Assembly (NCBI GenBank): GCA_013816485.1
Contig: JACDEI010000023.1
Span: forward strand, 1-64,000
Length of the DNA: 64,000 nt
Direction: 5' to 3'
DNA from: Planctomycetota bacterium
GTDB lineage: Bacteria; Planctomycetota; UBA11346
The notes under the pieces: generated by a model
What the model was told of the DNA's origin: nothing
Databases searched by the model: none
Seen by the model: only the letters and a program-made list of their open reading frames with translations
Shown: positions 14,607-23,058 of the stretch, piece after piece
Position numbering within the stretch: the stretch's first letter is position 1
Layout: each line of letters opens with the position of its first letter
Made by a program: the position numbers and the translations under genes

Positions 14607-17105
14607 TCACCACGAGCTGAGCTTGTCCGGATCGATGGTGAGCAGGAACTCGATGTTGGTCTTGGAGTTCTTGAGCTTCGACTTGAGGAAGTCGATCGCA
14701 TCCGCGCCGTTGCGTTCGGCGAGGAACTTCCTGAGTGCCCACACGCGGCGCAGTTCGTCGTCGTTCTTGATCAGCAGTTCGTCTTTGCGCGTGCCCGACT
14801 GCGCGCAGTCGACAGCGGGGAAGACGCGGCGATTGGCCAAGCGCCGGTCGAGGACCAGCTCCATGTTGCCGGTGCCCTTGAACTCCTCGAAGATCACCGT
14901 GTCCATCAGCGAACCGGTATCGACGATGGCAGTGGCAAGGATGGTCAGCGAACCACCGTTCTCGATCTTGCGCGCTGCACCGAAGAACTGCTTCGGTTTG
15001 ATCAGCGCGTTGGAATCGATACCGCCTGAGAGAATGCGCCCGGAGTTGGGTGCTTCGCTGTTGTAGGCTCGCGCCAGACGCGTGATCGAGTCGAGCAGGA
15101 TGACAACATCTTTGCCGCGTTCGACTAGGCGCTTGGCCTTGTTGATCACCATCTCGGCGCACTGCACGTGGCGCGAGGCCGGCTGGTCGAAGGTCGAGGC
15201 CACCACTTCACCACGCACGCTGCGCTGCATGTCAGTGACTTCTTCCGGACGTTCATCGACTAGCAGGACGATCAGCACCACTTCCGGATTGTTGGTGGTG
15301 ATGGCCTTGGCGATTTTGGTCATGTAGACCGTTTTGCCGCACTTCGGCTGAGCGACGATCAGACCGCGTTGGCCTTTGCCGATTGGCGCCACCAGGTCGA
15401 TGATGCGCAGCGAGTAGTCGGTGGGGTCGCCCGGCAGCTCCATGAACAGGCGTTCATGCGCATGCAACGGCACGAGGTGCTCGAAGTCTTGCACGGCCGT
15501 GCGCTTGTTCTCCGGCTCGTCCATCACGGTGTTGATGCTCAGCAGCTGCGGGCAACGTTCGTTGCCGCGCGGCGCACGCGCCAGACCAGCCACCTGCATG
15601 CCAGCCTTCAGACCGTATCGGCGAATCTGCGGGTTGGCGATGAAGGCGTCGGTGTTGACCGGCAGGTAGTTGTTGAGCGGGCTACGGATGTACGCCTGCT
15701 GATCCTTGATCAGCTCGATGTAGCCTTCGACCACGATCTCATCCGCACGACCGGCGGCGACGCGCCGCAGGATCTCGCAGATGAGGTCGTGTTTCTTCAG
15801 CCATTTCACATCGCGCACATCGAGTTTGTCGGCTTCGCCCTGGAGGTCGGGCAGGGTGCGACGCAGGTAGTCATCGAGGATGATCTTCACCGGCGGACGG
15901 TTGTCGTTGCCCTGATTGCCTGGCTGACCCTCACGCTGCTGGGTGTTGCCGGGTTGACCACCTTGCTGATTTCCGCCCTGCTGGTTGCCGCCGTCGCGCT
16001 GCTGGCCGCCATCGCGCTGCTGGCCGCCATCGCGCTGCTGGCCGCCATCGCGCTGCTGGCCGCCCTGGCGGTTCTGCTGCTGCGGATTGCCACGCTGATC
16101 GAAACGACGGTCGCCTGGGCGCTGCTGATCGCGGCGCTGCTGCTGTGGTTCGGGCTGGGGCGCACGGTCATTCTGGTCGCCCGCGTCGCCATCGGTGGAC
16201 GCGTCGTCGTTATTGTCCTGCGAGTCGTCGTCGTGATCGCCGCTGCCATTGCCATTGCCGTTGTCGACGTTGCGCATCGGCATCGGCGCCTGTTTCTTCA
16301 GCGCGGACAGATCCAGACCGATTTGACGCGCCAGGATGGTCTTGGCGTAGGCCGCCAGCAAGTTGGGATCGCCGGTGTTGTCGACCGCGAGGTTGCACTT
16401 TTTGCGGCGGGCATCGGCGTCGCCGAGAGCTTGTTCGCGGCGGGCAAGTTCGTTTTCGTCCCAGCCACGTTCAGCGACGCGGTTCACGCGGTTGTCGCGG
16501 TTGGCTTTCACATAGATGGAGATGGTGCAGTCCTCACCCAGGCCGATCTCGTGCAGCAGGCCCGCGTCGACCACCACAAAGTTGCCAGCCTTGGCCGCCA
16601 GTGCCTTGGCGCGTGCGGCGATCGGCGGATGCATGATGCCGTTGAGCGTCGCGGTTGCTTCGGCGGAGGCGAAGGCTTTGGCCGCCACCGCGCGACGATC
16701 GATCTCGCCATCGCCGGTGAGGATGTCCTCACCGAAAGCGCGCGCGAGGTCGCGCTTGATGCGCGGATGTTCCAGCAGTTCGTGGCCCAGACGATCGACG
16801 TCGATCACCGTGCCGCCGAGGGCACCGAGTTGACGCGCGAGCGCGCTCTTGCCCGCACCTGGTTCACCGGTGATGCCGATGCGCACACGTTTTTCCGCTG
16901 GCACCACCAGCAATGGCTCGGCTGGCTGCGCACCGGCCTTCACTGCCTCGGAGGGCGCATCGAAGTCGATCGGCGGCAGGTGGTCGCCGGACGATTCACC
17001 ACGCGGTGCCCGCTCCCTAGTCGACTCTTTCGCCGACTCTCTCGCCGACTCTTTCGTGGGCCTGGGCTTGGTGGTGCGGGCGGGTTTCTTGGCTTTGTCG
17101 TTCAT
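14607..17105 (-). CDS. coaE-rho: fusion of dephospho-CoA kinase and transcription termination factor Rho
   Basis: 832 aa in one frame. Residues 1-73 are a basic/Ser-rich leader. Residues ~74-266 are a full CoaE domain: P-loop GITGEPGAGKSALA (Lys 86), DVDRLGHELLEHP, and VDAGLLHEIGL; CoaE phosphorylates dephospho-CoA, the last step of CoA synthesis. Residues ~267-402 are a disordered Asp/Gln/Gly/Asn-rich linker with four GQQRDG-type repeats. Residues ~403-832 are a full Rho: an RNA-binding OSB-like domain (YIRSPLNNYLPVNTDAF), Walker A AQPKCGKT, VLLVDERPEEVTDMQR, the Q-loop (LDSITRLARAYN), and the R-loop (EFKGTGNMEL). Rho's usual PKAGKT reads PKCGKT here. polA lies immediately upstream on the same strand; polA, coaE and rho are neighbours in some PVC bacteria, so the fusion may have arisen from adjacent genes. 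Confidence 0.95.
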   Translation of the reverse strand: MNDKAKKPARTTKPRPTKESARESAKESTRERAPRGESSGDHLPPIDFDAPSEAVKAGAQPAEPLLVVPAEKRVRIGITGEPGAGKSALARQLGALGGTVIDVDRLGHELLEHPRIKRDLARAFGEDILTGDGEIDRRAVAAKAFASAEATATLNGIMHPPIAARAKALAAKAGNFVVVDAGLLHEIGLGEDCTISIYVKANRDNRVNRVAERGWDENELARREQALGDADARRKKCNLAVDNTGDPNLLAAYAKTILARQIGLDLSALKKQAPMPMRNVDNGNGNGSGDHDDDSQDNNDDASTDGDAGDQNDRAPQPEPQQQRRDQQRPGDRRFDQRGNPQQQNRQGGQQRDGGQQRDGGQQRDGGQQRDGGNQQGGNQQGGQPGNTQQREGQPGNQGNDNRPPVKIILDDYLRRTLPDLQGEADKLDVRDVKWLKKHDLICEILRRVAAGRADEIVVEGYIELIKDQQAYIRSPLNNYLPVNTDAFIANPQIRRYGLKAGMQVAGLARAPRGNERCPQLLSINTVMDEPENKRTAVQDFEHLVPLHAHERLFMELPGDPTDYSLRIIDLVAPIGKGQRGLIVAQPKCGKTVYMTKIAKAITTNNPEVVLIVLLVDERPEEVTDMQRSVRGEVVASTFDQPASRHVQCAEMVINKAKRLVERGKDVVILLDSITRLARAYNSEAPNSGRILSGGIDSNALIKPKQFFGAARKIENGGSLTILATAIVDTGSLMDTVIFEEFKGTGNMELVLDRRLANRRVFPAVDCAQSGTRKDELLIKNDDELRRVWALRKFLAERNGADAIDFLKSKLKNSKTNIEFLLTIDPDKLSSW
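15987..16058 (-). repeat. 18-bp coding tandem repeat in the CoaE-Rho linker
   Basis: Four units of GCCGCCATCGCGCTGCTG (the first with one mismatch), 18 bp each, encode repeated Gly-Gly-Gln-Gln-Arg-Asp on the minus strand. They sit in the disordered linker and are a likely site of length change by slippage. Confidence 0.9.
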
Positions 17106-17152
17106 GTTTTTTCTTCGTTCGGAAATCAGGGGCGAAAATGGGAGTGGCTACG

Positions 17153-17187
17153 ACCTGTGGTCTGTAGCCTGTGGTCTGTGGTCTGCA
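17153..17187. repeat. 7-bp tandem repeat (CCTGTGGT / CTGTAGC unit) between polA and coaE-rho
   Basis: CCTGTGG-TCTGTAG-CCTGTGG-TCTGTGG-TCTGCAT, five consecutive 7-mers, fill about half of the 86-bp gap between the polA stop and the coaE-rho start. The same unit occurs as a two-armed hairpin at 7048-7136. Only one arm is present here. Confidence 0.88.
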
Positions 17188-17191
17188 TACA

Positions 17192-19840
17192 TCAGCTCAC
17201 GGCGAACCAGGTGTCGCCGCGACGTACTTCGGCGATCAAGGCAACATCGTTGAGGATCCAGGCACCGGTCATGGCCTCGCGCAGCGCGGCGGCAGCGGCA
17301 TCCGCCACCGTGGCGTCCGCCTCGACCAGCAGTTCGTCATGGATCTGCAGCACCAGACGCGAGCCGGCGGGCAGCATGGTGTCGCAGCGCAGCATCGCAC
17401 ATTTGATCAGGTCAGCAGCACTGCCCTGGATGGTACTGTTGAGCGCGATGCGTTCGCCTTGCAGGCGTTCATTGCGGTTACCGCTGCTCAAATGCGGCAC
17501 GTAACGACGGCGTCCGGCGATGGTCTCGGCGTAGCCGCGGCTCACGGCCTGTTCGATCACTGAGGCGATGTACGCCTTCACCTGACTGAAGCGGGCGAAG
17601 TAGCCGTCGATGAACTTCTGCGCTTCGCCGCGTGCGATGCCGAGCTGCTGCGACAAGCCGAACGCGGTCTGCCCGTAGATGATGCCGAAGTTGACCGCTT
17701 TTGCCGCGTTGCGCTGCTTGGGCGTGACCGAGGCCTCATCGATGCCGGCGACCTGCGCAGCGACGAAGCGGTGGATGTCGGCGCCGCTGGCGAAGGCCTG
17801 TTTCAGCGTCGGATCACCTGATAGGTGCGCGAGCACGCGCAGTTCAATCTGGCTGTAGTCAGCCGCGAGGAACAAACGGTCAGGGCCGGGAATGAACGCC
17901 GCGCGGATCTCGCGTCCCAGGTCGCTCTTCTTCGGAATGTTCTGCAAGTTCGGCGAATCGCTGGCGAGACGTCCGGTCTCGGCGCCGGTCTGCTTGAGGT
18001 TGGTGTGAATGCGACCATCAGCGCTGATGTACTCGGGCAGCTTGGTCAGATACGTGCCGATCAACTTCGACAACATGCGGTGTTGCAGCAGCAGGTCCGG
18101 CAGTTCGTGCAGATGGCGCAGCGCTTCGAGCACGCTGGCGTCGGTCGATGGTCCGGACTTGGTCTGGCTCATCACCGGCAGACCGAGCTTGGTGAACAGC
18201 AGGTCCGCGACCTGTTTGGGGCTCGCCGGATTGAACGAGCCGCCAGCGTGTTTGCGGATGCTGGCGGTGACCTCAGTGAGGTACTGTTCCAGATGGCGCT
18301 GGGTCGCTGACAGCGTGTCGCGGTTCACCAGCAAACCAGCGTCTTCCATGCGTCCGAGGCAGCCGGCGATCGGCACCTCCTGCGTACGGTAGACTTCCAG
18401 CAGGTTGTTCTCGGCGAGTTTGGCTTCGAGCACCTGCGCTAGACGCCAGCAGCACTGGGCATCCTCACAAGCGTACTTGGCGACGGTGGCGACCGGGACC
18501 TGCGCCATGGTCTGGCCATTGGCGAAGTCAATCACTTGGCCGGTGGCGATCTTCGCTTCGTTCAGGAACGACTTGGTCAGGTGATCGATGCCGTGGCTTT
18601 CACGGCCTGGGTCGAGCAACCAACTCGCGAGCATGGTGTCGCCGTCGACGCCGTTCACCGTGATACCGTGGCGCGCCAACACGCGCACGTCGTACTTGGT
18701 GTTCTGCCCGACTTTTTTTACCGTCGCATCGGCGAAGAGCGGAGCGAGCAACGCCTTCGCCGCGTCCCACGGCACCAGCGCGTGATCGAGACCACGGATC
18801 GGCAGGTACGCCGCCGCGCGCGCATCCGGTATTCCACATGCGAAGCTGATACCAACCAAGTCGGCGGTCAGCGGATCAAGCCCGGTGGTTTCAGTATCGA
18901 AGGCGAAACGCCCGGCCGTGCGCAGGTCGGCGATGAAACCAGGCAGATCAGTGAGCGCGAGGATGCGGTACGGCGCATCCGCGGTGCTCGCTGGTTGCGC
19001 CTGCGTCGGGAAGAAACGCGCGCGGCTGAAACCGAACTTGGTGAACGCGGCTTCATCACCCGTGAGCGAACGGTCGATACGGAAGGTGTCCAGCGGCGGC
19101 AGGTCCGGTACGTCGGCGAGCTGGATCAAGCGGCAGGTCAGCTCGGCCTGCGGTTTGAACGCTTCGACGTTCTCCTTCTGTTTGCCTTTGAGTTGATCGC
19201 TGTTGGCCAGCACCGCCGCCAGATTGCCGTACTGAACCAGCAGCTTGGCGGCGTTCTTCGGACCGACGCCGGTGATGCCTGGGACGTTGTCGGCGCTGTC
19301 GCCGATCATGCACAGGTAGTCGATCACCTGCGCGGGCGTGATGCCCTTTTCTTCCTGCAGTTCCTTCGGCCCACGCAGGATGTCCTTGCCCGGATCCCAG
19401 GTGCGAACGCGCTCATTCAGCAGTTGGTCGATGTCTTTGTCTTTGGTGCACAGCCGCACATTCATGCCGGCCGCGCTCGCCTGTTTGGCCAAGGTCGCCA
19501 GGACATCGTCGGCTTCGAACCCAAGTGCTTTAATGATCGGCACGCCGCTGGCGCGCAGGATTTCCTCGACGTCATCAAGCTGCGCAGCTAACAGATCCGG
19601 CATCGGATCACGGTGCGCCTTGTACTCGGCGAAGATCTGATTGCGGAAGCTGTCGCCGATGTCGAACACGCACACCAAGTGCGTCAGCAGCGGATTCTGC
19701 CGCAGATCACGCGCCATGTTGGCGAAGGCATACGTCACGCCGGTGGGCCGCCCGCCGGGACCGGTGAGCGGCGGCATGCCGAAGAAGAACTTGTAGGCGT
19801 AGTAGTGGCCATCGATGACCACCAGCGTTTCAGCCGGCAT
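17192..19840 (-). CDS. polA: DNA polymerase I
   Basis: 882 aa from the ATG at 19840 (MPAETLVVIDGHYYAYKFFF); longer in-frame extensions are non-conserved. The 5-prime nuclease domain (1-~290) has EYKAHRDPMP, GFEADDVLATLA and CTKDKDIDQLL. The 3-prime-5-prime exonuclease domain keeps its metal ligands (FAFDTETTGLDPLT). The family A polymerase domain has motif A LAADYSQIELRVLAHLSGD, motif B (RNAAKAVNFGIIYG) and motif C IHDELLVE. It fills gaps in repair and removes Okazaki primers. Proofreading looks intact, unlike some PolA forms. It is followed on the same strand by coaE-rho. Confidence 0.97.
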   Translation of the reverse strand: MPAETLVVIDGHYYAYKFFFGMPPLTGPGGRPTGVTYAFANMARDLRQNPLLTHLVCVFDIGDSFRNQIFAEYKAHRDPMPDLLAAQLDDVEEILRASGVPIIKALGFEADDVLATLAKQASAAGMNVRLCTKDKDIDQLLNERVRTWDPGKDILRGPKELQEEKGITPAQVIDYLCMIGDSADNVPGITGVGPKNAAKLLVQYGNLAAVLANSDQLKGKQKENVEAFKPQAELTCRLIQLADVPDLPPLDTFRIDRSLTGDEAAFTKFGFSRARFFPTQAQPASTADAPYRILALTDLPGFIADLRTAGRFAFDTETTGLDPLTADLVGISFACGIPDARAAAYLPIRGLDHALVPWDAAKALLAPLFADATVKKVGQNTKYDVRVLARHGITVNGVDGDTMLASWLLDPGRESHGIDHLTKSFLNEAKIATGQVIDFANGQTMAQVPVATVAKYACEDAQCCWRLAQVLEAKLAENNLLEVYRTQEVPIAGCLGRMEDAGLLVNRDTLSATQRHLEQYLTEVTASIRKHAGGSFNPASPKQVADLLFTKLGLPVMSQTKSGPSTDASVLEALRHLHELPDLLLQHRMLSKLIGTYLTKLPEYISADGRIHTNLKQTGAETGRLASDSPNLQNIPKKSDLGREIRAAFIPGPDRLFLAADYSQIELRVLAHLSGDPTLKQAFASGADIHRFVAAQVAGIDEASVTPKQRNAAKAVNFGIIYGQTAFGLSQQLGIARGEAQKFIDGYFARFSQVKAYIASVIEQAVSRGYAETIAGRRRYVPHLSSGNRNERLQGERIALNSTIQGSAADLIKCAMLRCDTMLPAGSRLVLQIHDELLVEADATVADAAAAALREAMTGAWILNDVALIAEVRRGDTWFAVS

Positions 19841-19881
19841 CAAACCCCGGAAATGAACGGGTACGGAACACAACCGGGGAA

Positions 19882-19916
19882 TGCAGCACAGGCCTGCCGT
19901 TGCAGCGCAGGCCTGC
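19882..19916. repeat. 16-bp direct repeat in the polA / LSm-like divergent promoter region
   Basis: TGCAGCACAGGCCTGC and TGCAGCGCAGGCCTGC are spaced 19 bp start to start, and the second contains the perfect palindrome GCAGGCCTGC. They lie 42-76 bp upstream of the polA start and within the 319-bp divergent region (19841-20159), where an operator would be expected. No clear -35/-10 pair is visible. Confidence 0.5.
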
Positions 19917-20159
19917 GAGAAAAACCGGATTGTGGGTGGGAGGGACGCCTGGTCGGGAGTGGGTCGACCGCAGTCGGAACCGTTACCTGACCACCACCAG
20001 CGTCGGCACGACGGATCGTGCTGGCGCACGTTGTAGGCCTGCCGGCGGAGGCTGTCAATGTCGAAGACCCCGGACTGATGCGGGTTTTCCCGCGGTGAAT
20101 CAACACCTGAAATCGCCCCGGCCTTGCCCAACGCCGCTGATCATGACTCTGCGACCACC

Positions 20160-20648
20160 ATGGACGATCCCCTCTCGCAACTCATCCCTGGGCGCAGCCT
20201 CAGCGCCCATCTCACCAATGGTCAGGTGGTACGCGGTACCATCACCGGTCTGCGAGGTGGCTGGTTGTCGCTCGGTGCGCCGAGCGGCGAAGGCGCGGTG
20301 CTGGTGAACCTCGCGCATGCCAGCGCACTCATTCTCGACACCAAACCCGCACCGGTGGCGTTCGTCGAGGTCGCCAAACCGAAACCGTCATCGAAGGACG
20401 CACCGATCCGCGCCGGCGGCAAGGCGCTCGGCCGCGCGTGGCTCGACGAGGACCTCAAGACGCTCGCCGACGCATACCTCGACGCGGTCGAGGACGGAGA
20501 TCTGGCGCTCCGCTTCAACCGCTCACGCGGACAGATCAAGGAACTGCGCCAAGCCTTCGAATGCGCACGCGGCAATCTGGTCGAGGATCAGATCAGTCCG
20601 ATCGCGGCGACCTGGGTGGCGCGTTGGCGCAAGGCGCTCACGCAATGA
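20160..20648 (+). CDS. unknown protein with LSm-like N-terminal strand pattern
   Basis: 162 aa from the ATG at 20160; an upstream TTG at 20124 is possible. The first ~60 residues (LSAHLTNGQVVRGTITGLRGGWLSLG) resemble the small beta-barrel of LSm/Hfq-like or SH3-like folds, but this is pattern recognition only. A linker rich in Lys/Pro follows, then a helical C-terminus (LDEDLKTLADAYLDAVEDGDLALRFNRSRGQIKELRQAFE) that looks like a small helix-turn-helix-like bundle. It is divergent from polA and directly followed by a repeat hairpin and the DNA methyltransferase gene. Confidence 0.55.
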   Translation: MDDPLSQLIPGRSLSAHLTNGQVVRGTITGLRGGWLSLGAPSGEGAVLVNLAHASALILDTKPAPVAFVEVAKPKPSSKDAPIRAGGKALGRAWLDEDLKTLADAYLDAVEDGDLALRFNRSRGQIKELRQAFECARGNLVEDQISPIAATWVARWRKALTQ

Positions 20649-20649
20649 A

Positions 20650-20791
20650 TCCGGAGTTCGGAGTCCGGAGTCCGGAGTCGGCAGCGTGCCCGGCACGTGT
20701 CCCTTGGTGGATGACCGCCGATGGTGTCGGTGCTTGGTGAAATCCCACGTACACCAGACCCCGGACCCCGGACCCCGGGCCCCGGACCGAG
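20650..20791. repeat. 7-bp repeat hairpin (GGAGTCC unit)
   Basis: CCGGAGT-type units at 20650-20680 face GGACCCC-type units at 20755-20791. Together they form two complementary arms around a ~75-bp spacer between the LSm-like gene and the methyltransferase. The right arm is read through as the N-terminus of the methyltransferase. The same unit recurs at 24479-24550. Confidence 0.9.
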
Positions 20792-21714
20792 GCAATGAAG
20801 TCATCCTCGGCGACAACCTCGCGGTCCTGCGCACCCTGCCCGATGGTTTCGCCGACCTGATCTACATCGATCCGCCGTTCAACACCGGCAAGCAGATGGA
20901 ACGCCGGGTGATGAAGTCAGTGCGCTCAGAGCACGGCAAGATCGGTTTCCATGGTGCGCGGTATGAACGCACGACAGTGGCGAGCAGCGCGTACAACGAC
21001 CAGTTCGACGACTACCTGGCGTTCCTCGAACCGCGGCTGCGTGAAGCGTATCGCCTGCTGGCACCGCACGGCACGTTGTATTTTCACATCGACTACCGCG
21101 AGGTGCACTACTGCAAAGTGGCTCTCGATACGATCTTCTCGCGCCGTTGTTTCCTCAACGAGGTGATCTGGGCCTACGACTACGGTGCGCGCTCAAAATC
21201 GAAGTGGCCGGCGAAACACGACAACATCCTGGTCTACGTCAAGGATCCGGCGAAGTACCGCTTCTGCACCGACGAAGTCGACCGCCTGCCGTACTTGGCG
21301 CCCAAGCTGGTGGGCAAAGAAAAGGCTGCGCGTGGCAAGCTGCCGACCGACACCTGGTGGCACACCATCGTGCCGACCAACTCGCGTGAGAAGACCGGCT
21401 ATCCGACGCAGAAACCCTTCGGCATCCTGCGTCGCATCGTCGCCGCATCGTCGCGCCCAGGCGATCTGGTGGTCGATTTCTTCGCTGGCAGCGGCACCAC
21501 CGGCGCAGCCGCCCTCGCGCTCGGCCGGCGCTTCCTGCTGATCGACAGCAACCCGGAGGCGGTTGCGGTGATGCGCCGGCGTTTCGCCGACCACCCCGAG
21601 GTGGTGTTCAGCACCGGCCCCAGTGCGCCGGTCAGCGCGGCTGCCGACACCACCCCTGGGCGTGGGCCACGGGTGTCGCGCAAGCGCGGGAAATCTGCTG
21701 CCTCAGCCACCTGA
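20737..21714 (+). CDS. site-specific DNA methyltransferase (N6-adenine or N4-cytosine, beta-type motif order)
   Basis: 325 aa from a GTG at 20737; the true start is uncertain because the first ~20 codons run through repeat DNA (TPDPGPRAPDRG). The recognisable domain starts at NEVILGDNLAVLRTLPDG. Motif IV, IDPPFNTGKQ, comes first, a target-recognition region follows, and the SAM-binding motif I, VVDFFAGSGTTGAAAL, is near the C-terminus. This is the beta-class order of amino-methyltransferases such as HinfI or CcrM-like enzymes. No restriction gene is adjacent, so it looks like an orphan methylase. The recognition site cannot be read from sequence. The basic C-terminal tail (RVSRKRGKSAA) is unusual. 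Confidence 0.9.
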   Translation: MKSHVHQTPDPGPRAPDRGNEVILGDNLAVLRTLPDGFADLIYIDPPFNTGKQMERRVMKSVRSEHGKIGFHGARYERTTVASSAYNDQFDDYLAFLEPRLREAYRLLAPHGTLYFHIDYREVHYCKVALDTIFSRRCFLNEVIWAYDYGARSKSKWPAKHDNILVYVKDPAKYRFCTDEVDRLPYLAPKLVGKEKAARGKLPTDTWWHTIVPTNSREKTGYPTQKPFGILRRIVAASSRPGDLVVDFFAGSGTTGAAALALGRRFLLIDSNPEAVAVMRRRFADHPEVVFSTGPSAPVSAAADTTPGRGPRVSRKRGKSAASAT

Positions 21715-21720
21715 GGCACC

Positions 21721-23058
21721 ATGCTGCGCACCATGCGCCCCCGCTTGCTCTCCACCGCCCTGTTGGCCCTCGGCCTGTGCTGTCCCCTCAGCGCCGCCAC
21801 GGTCGATGACCTGTTGCAGGAGGTGAACCAGGCGCTCAAGCCGGACGAGATCAGCGAGCCGGGCAATCCCGCGCGCGCGCAGGCGATCACCGCGCTGCTG
21901 GGCGAGAACCTCGGGCTGTCGGCCGCCGATCTGTTGGAACTGCGTACCGCCGGTGCCGAAGCGTGGATCGACGCCGGACGCACTGTTGAGGCGCAGGCGG
22001 CGCTCCAGACCGTGCTGGCCTCGAAGGACGCGCCGACCTCGCTCAAGGAACGCGCCGGCCTGGCGTGGGTCGCGGTCTGGCAGTTGTCCTGGAAGCAGGC
22101 AGAAAAACCCGAGACCGTCGGCAGCGTGCTGGAGAGCCTCGCACCGTTCGGTGATCTGGGAGCGGCCGTGCGTGCGCGTGCGCATACCGCCGAAGCGCAA
22201 CGCCTGCAGAGCGGGCTGGCCGCGCTGCGCAAGGCCCTGCCGCCCAAACCCGCTGAGGGTGAAGCCGAGCAAGCGCTGACGCCCGCGCAGGAAGCCTACC
22301 GCGAGGTCGTGCTGACCCTCTTCAAGCATCTCGACGATGCGCTCACCTTGCTGGCCGACAAACCACCAGCCGACCGCGTGCCGGTTTATGCCCTGCGGGT
22401 TCTGGCGATGGAAGAAGCCGGTGCCAAAGCCGACGCGGTGCAGGCGTGGCTGAACGGACGCAACGATCCGGCAGCCAACCAACTGCTCGATTCGGCGATG
22501 ACCGCGAGCGAGAAGTTCGTCGGCCAGCCGGCGCCCAAGCTCAAACTCAAACGCGTCGACGGTCAGGAGGGCGAGATCGATCTCGCCACCCTGGCAGGCA
22601 AGCCGGTGCTGATCGATTTCTTCGCCACTTGGTGCAAACCCTGCGAGACCGTCGCACCAATCATCGCCAGCGCGGCGGTGAAACTCAAAGAGCAGGGTGT
22701 GCTGACCATCGGCGTGACGCTCGATACCAAGCAGACCCTGCCCAACCTGCCGGCGTACATCGCCAAGATGGGCATCACCTACCCGGTGCTCGGCGAAGGT
22801 CTGGGCTGGGACAGCGAAATCGATGACGCCTGGCACGTCGACGGCATCCCGGCGCTCGTGCTGGTGGGCGCCGACGGCAAGGTGCTGGCGGTCGAGCAGG
22901 ATCTCATCGGCGGCACGGTCGAGGAGACCGTCGCCAACGTCCTCAATCGTCTGGGCCAGTCCGCGAAGGCGGCAGATCCCGCCGCGGATCCGACCAAGCC
23001 CGCAGATCCAGCGAAGCCCGCCGCACCCGCCAAGCCGGGTGAGCGGTTCATTCCATGA
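21721..23058 (+). CDS. exported TlpA/ResA-like thioredoxin-fold protein
   Basis: 445 aa (an ATG at 21733 is equally possible). A signal peptide (RPRLLSTALLALGLCCPLSAA) is followed by a ~240-residue helical domain with TPR-like character (LLELRTAGAEAWIDAGRTVEAQAALQTVL). The C-terminal thioredoxin domain begins GQPAPKLKLKRVDG and carries the CxxC active site FFATWCKPCETVAP. The conserved cis-proline region GIPALVLVGADGKV is present. The last ~35 residues are an Ala/Pro/Lys repeat (PTKPADPAKPAAPAK). It is probably a periplasmic disulfide reductase. It overlaps the next gene by 4 bp. Confidence 0.85.
   Translation: MLRTMRPRLLSTALLALGLCCPLSAATVDDLLQEVNQALKPDEISEPGNPARAQAITALLGENLGLSAADLLELRTAGAEAWIDAGRTVEAQAALQTVLASKDAPTSLKERAGLAWVAVWQLSWKQAEKPETVGSVLESLAPFGDLGAAVRARAHTAEAQRLQSGLAALRKALPPKPAEGEAEQALTPAQEAYREVVLTLFKHLDDALTLLADKPPADRVPVYALRVLAMEEAGAKADAVQAWLNGRNDPAANQLLDSAMTASEKFVGQPAPKLKLKRVDGQEGEIDLATLAGKPVLIDFFATWCKPCETVAPIIASAAVKLKEQGVLTIGVTLDTKQTLPNLPAYIAKMGITYPVLGEGLGWDSEIDDAWHVDGIPALVLVGADGKVLAVEQDLIGGTVEETVANVLNRLGQSAKAADPAADPTKPADPAKPAAPAKPGERFIP

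Noticed and set aside
15369-17504. 711-codon plus-strand frame opposite coaE-rho
   Set aside because: It is the antisense shadow of the CoaE-Rho gene. Its hydrophobic repeats come from the Gln-rich linker read backwards.
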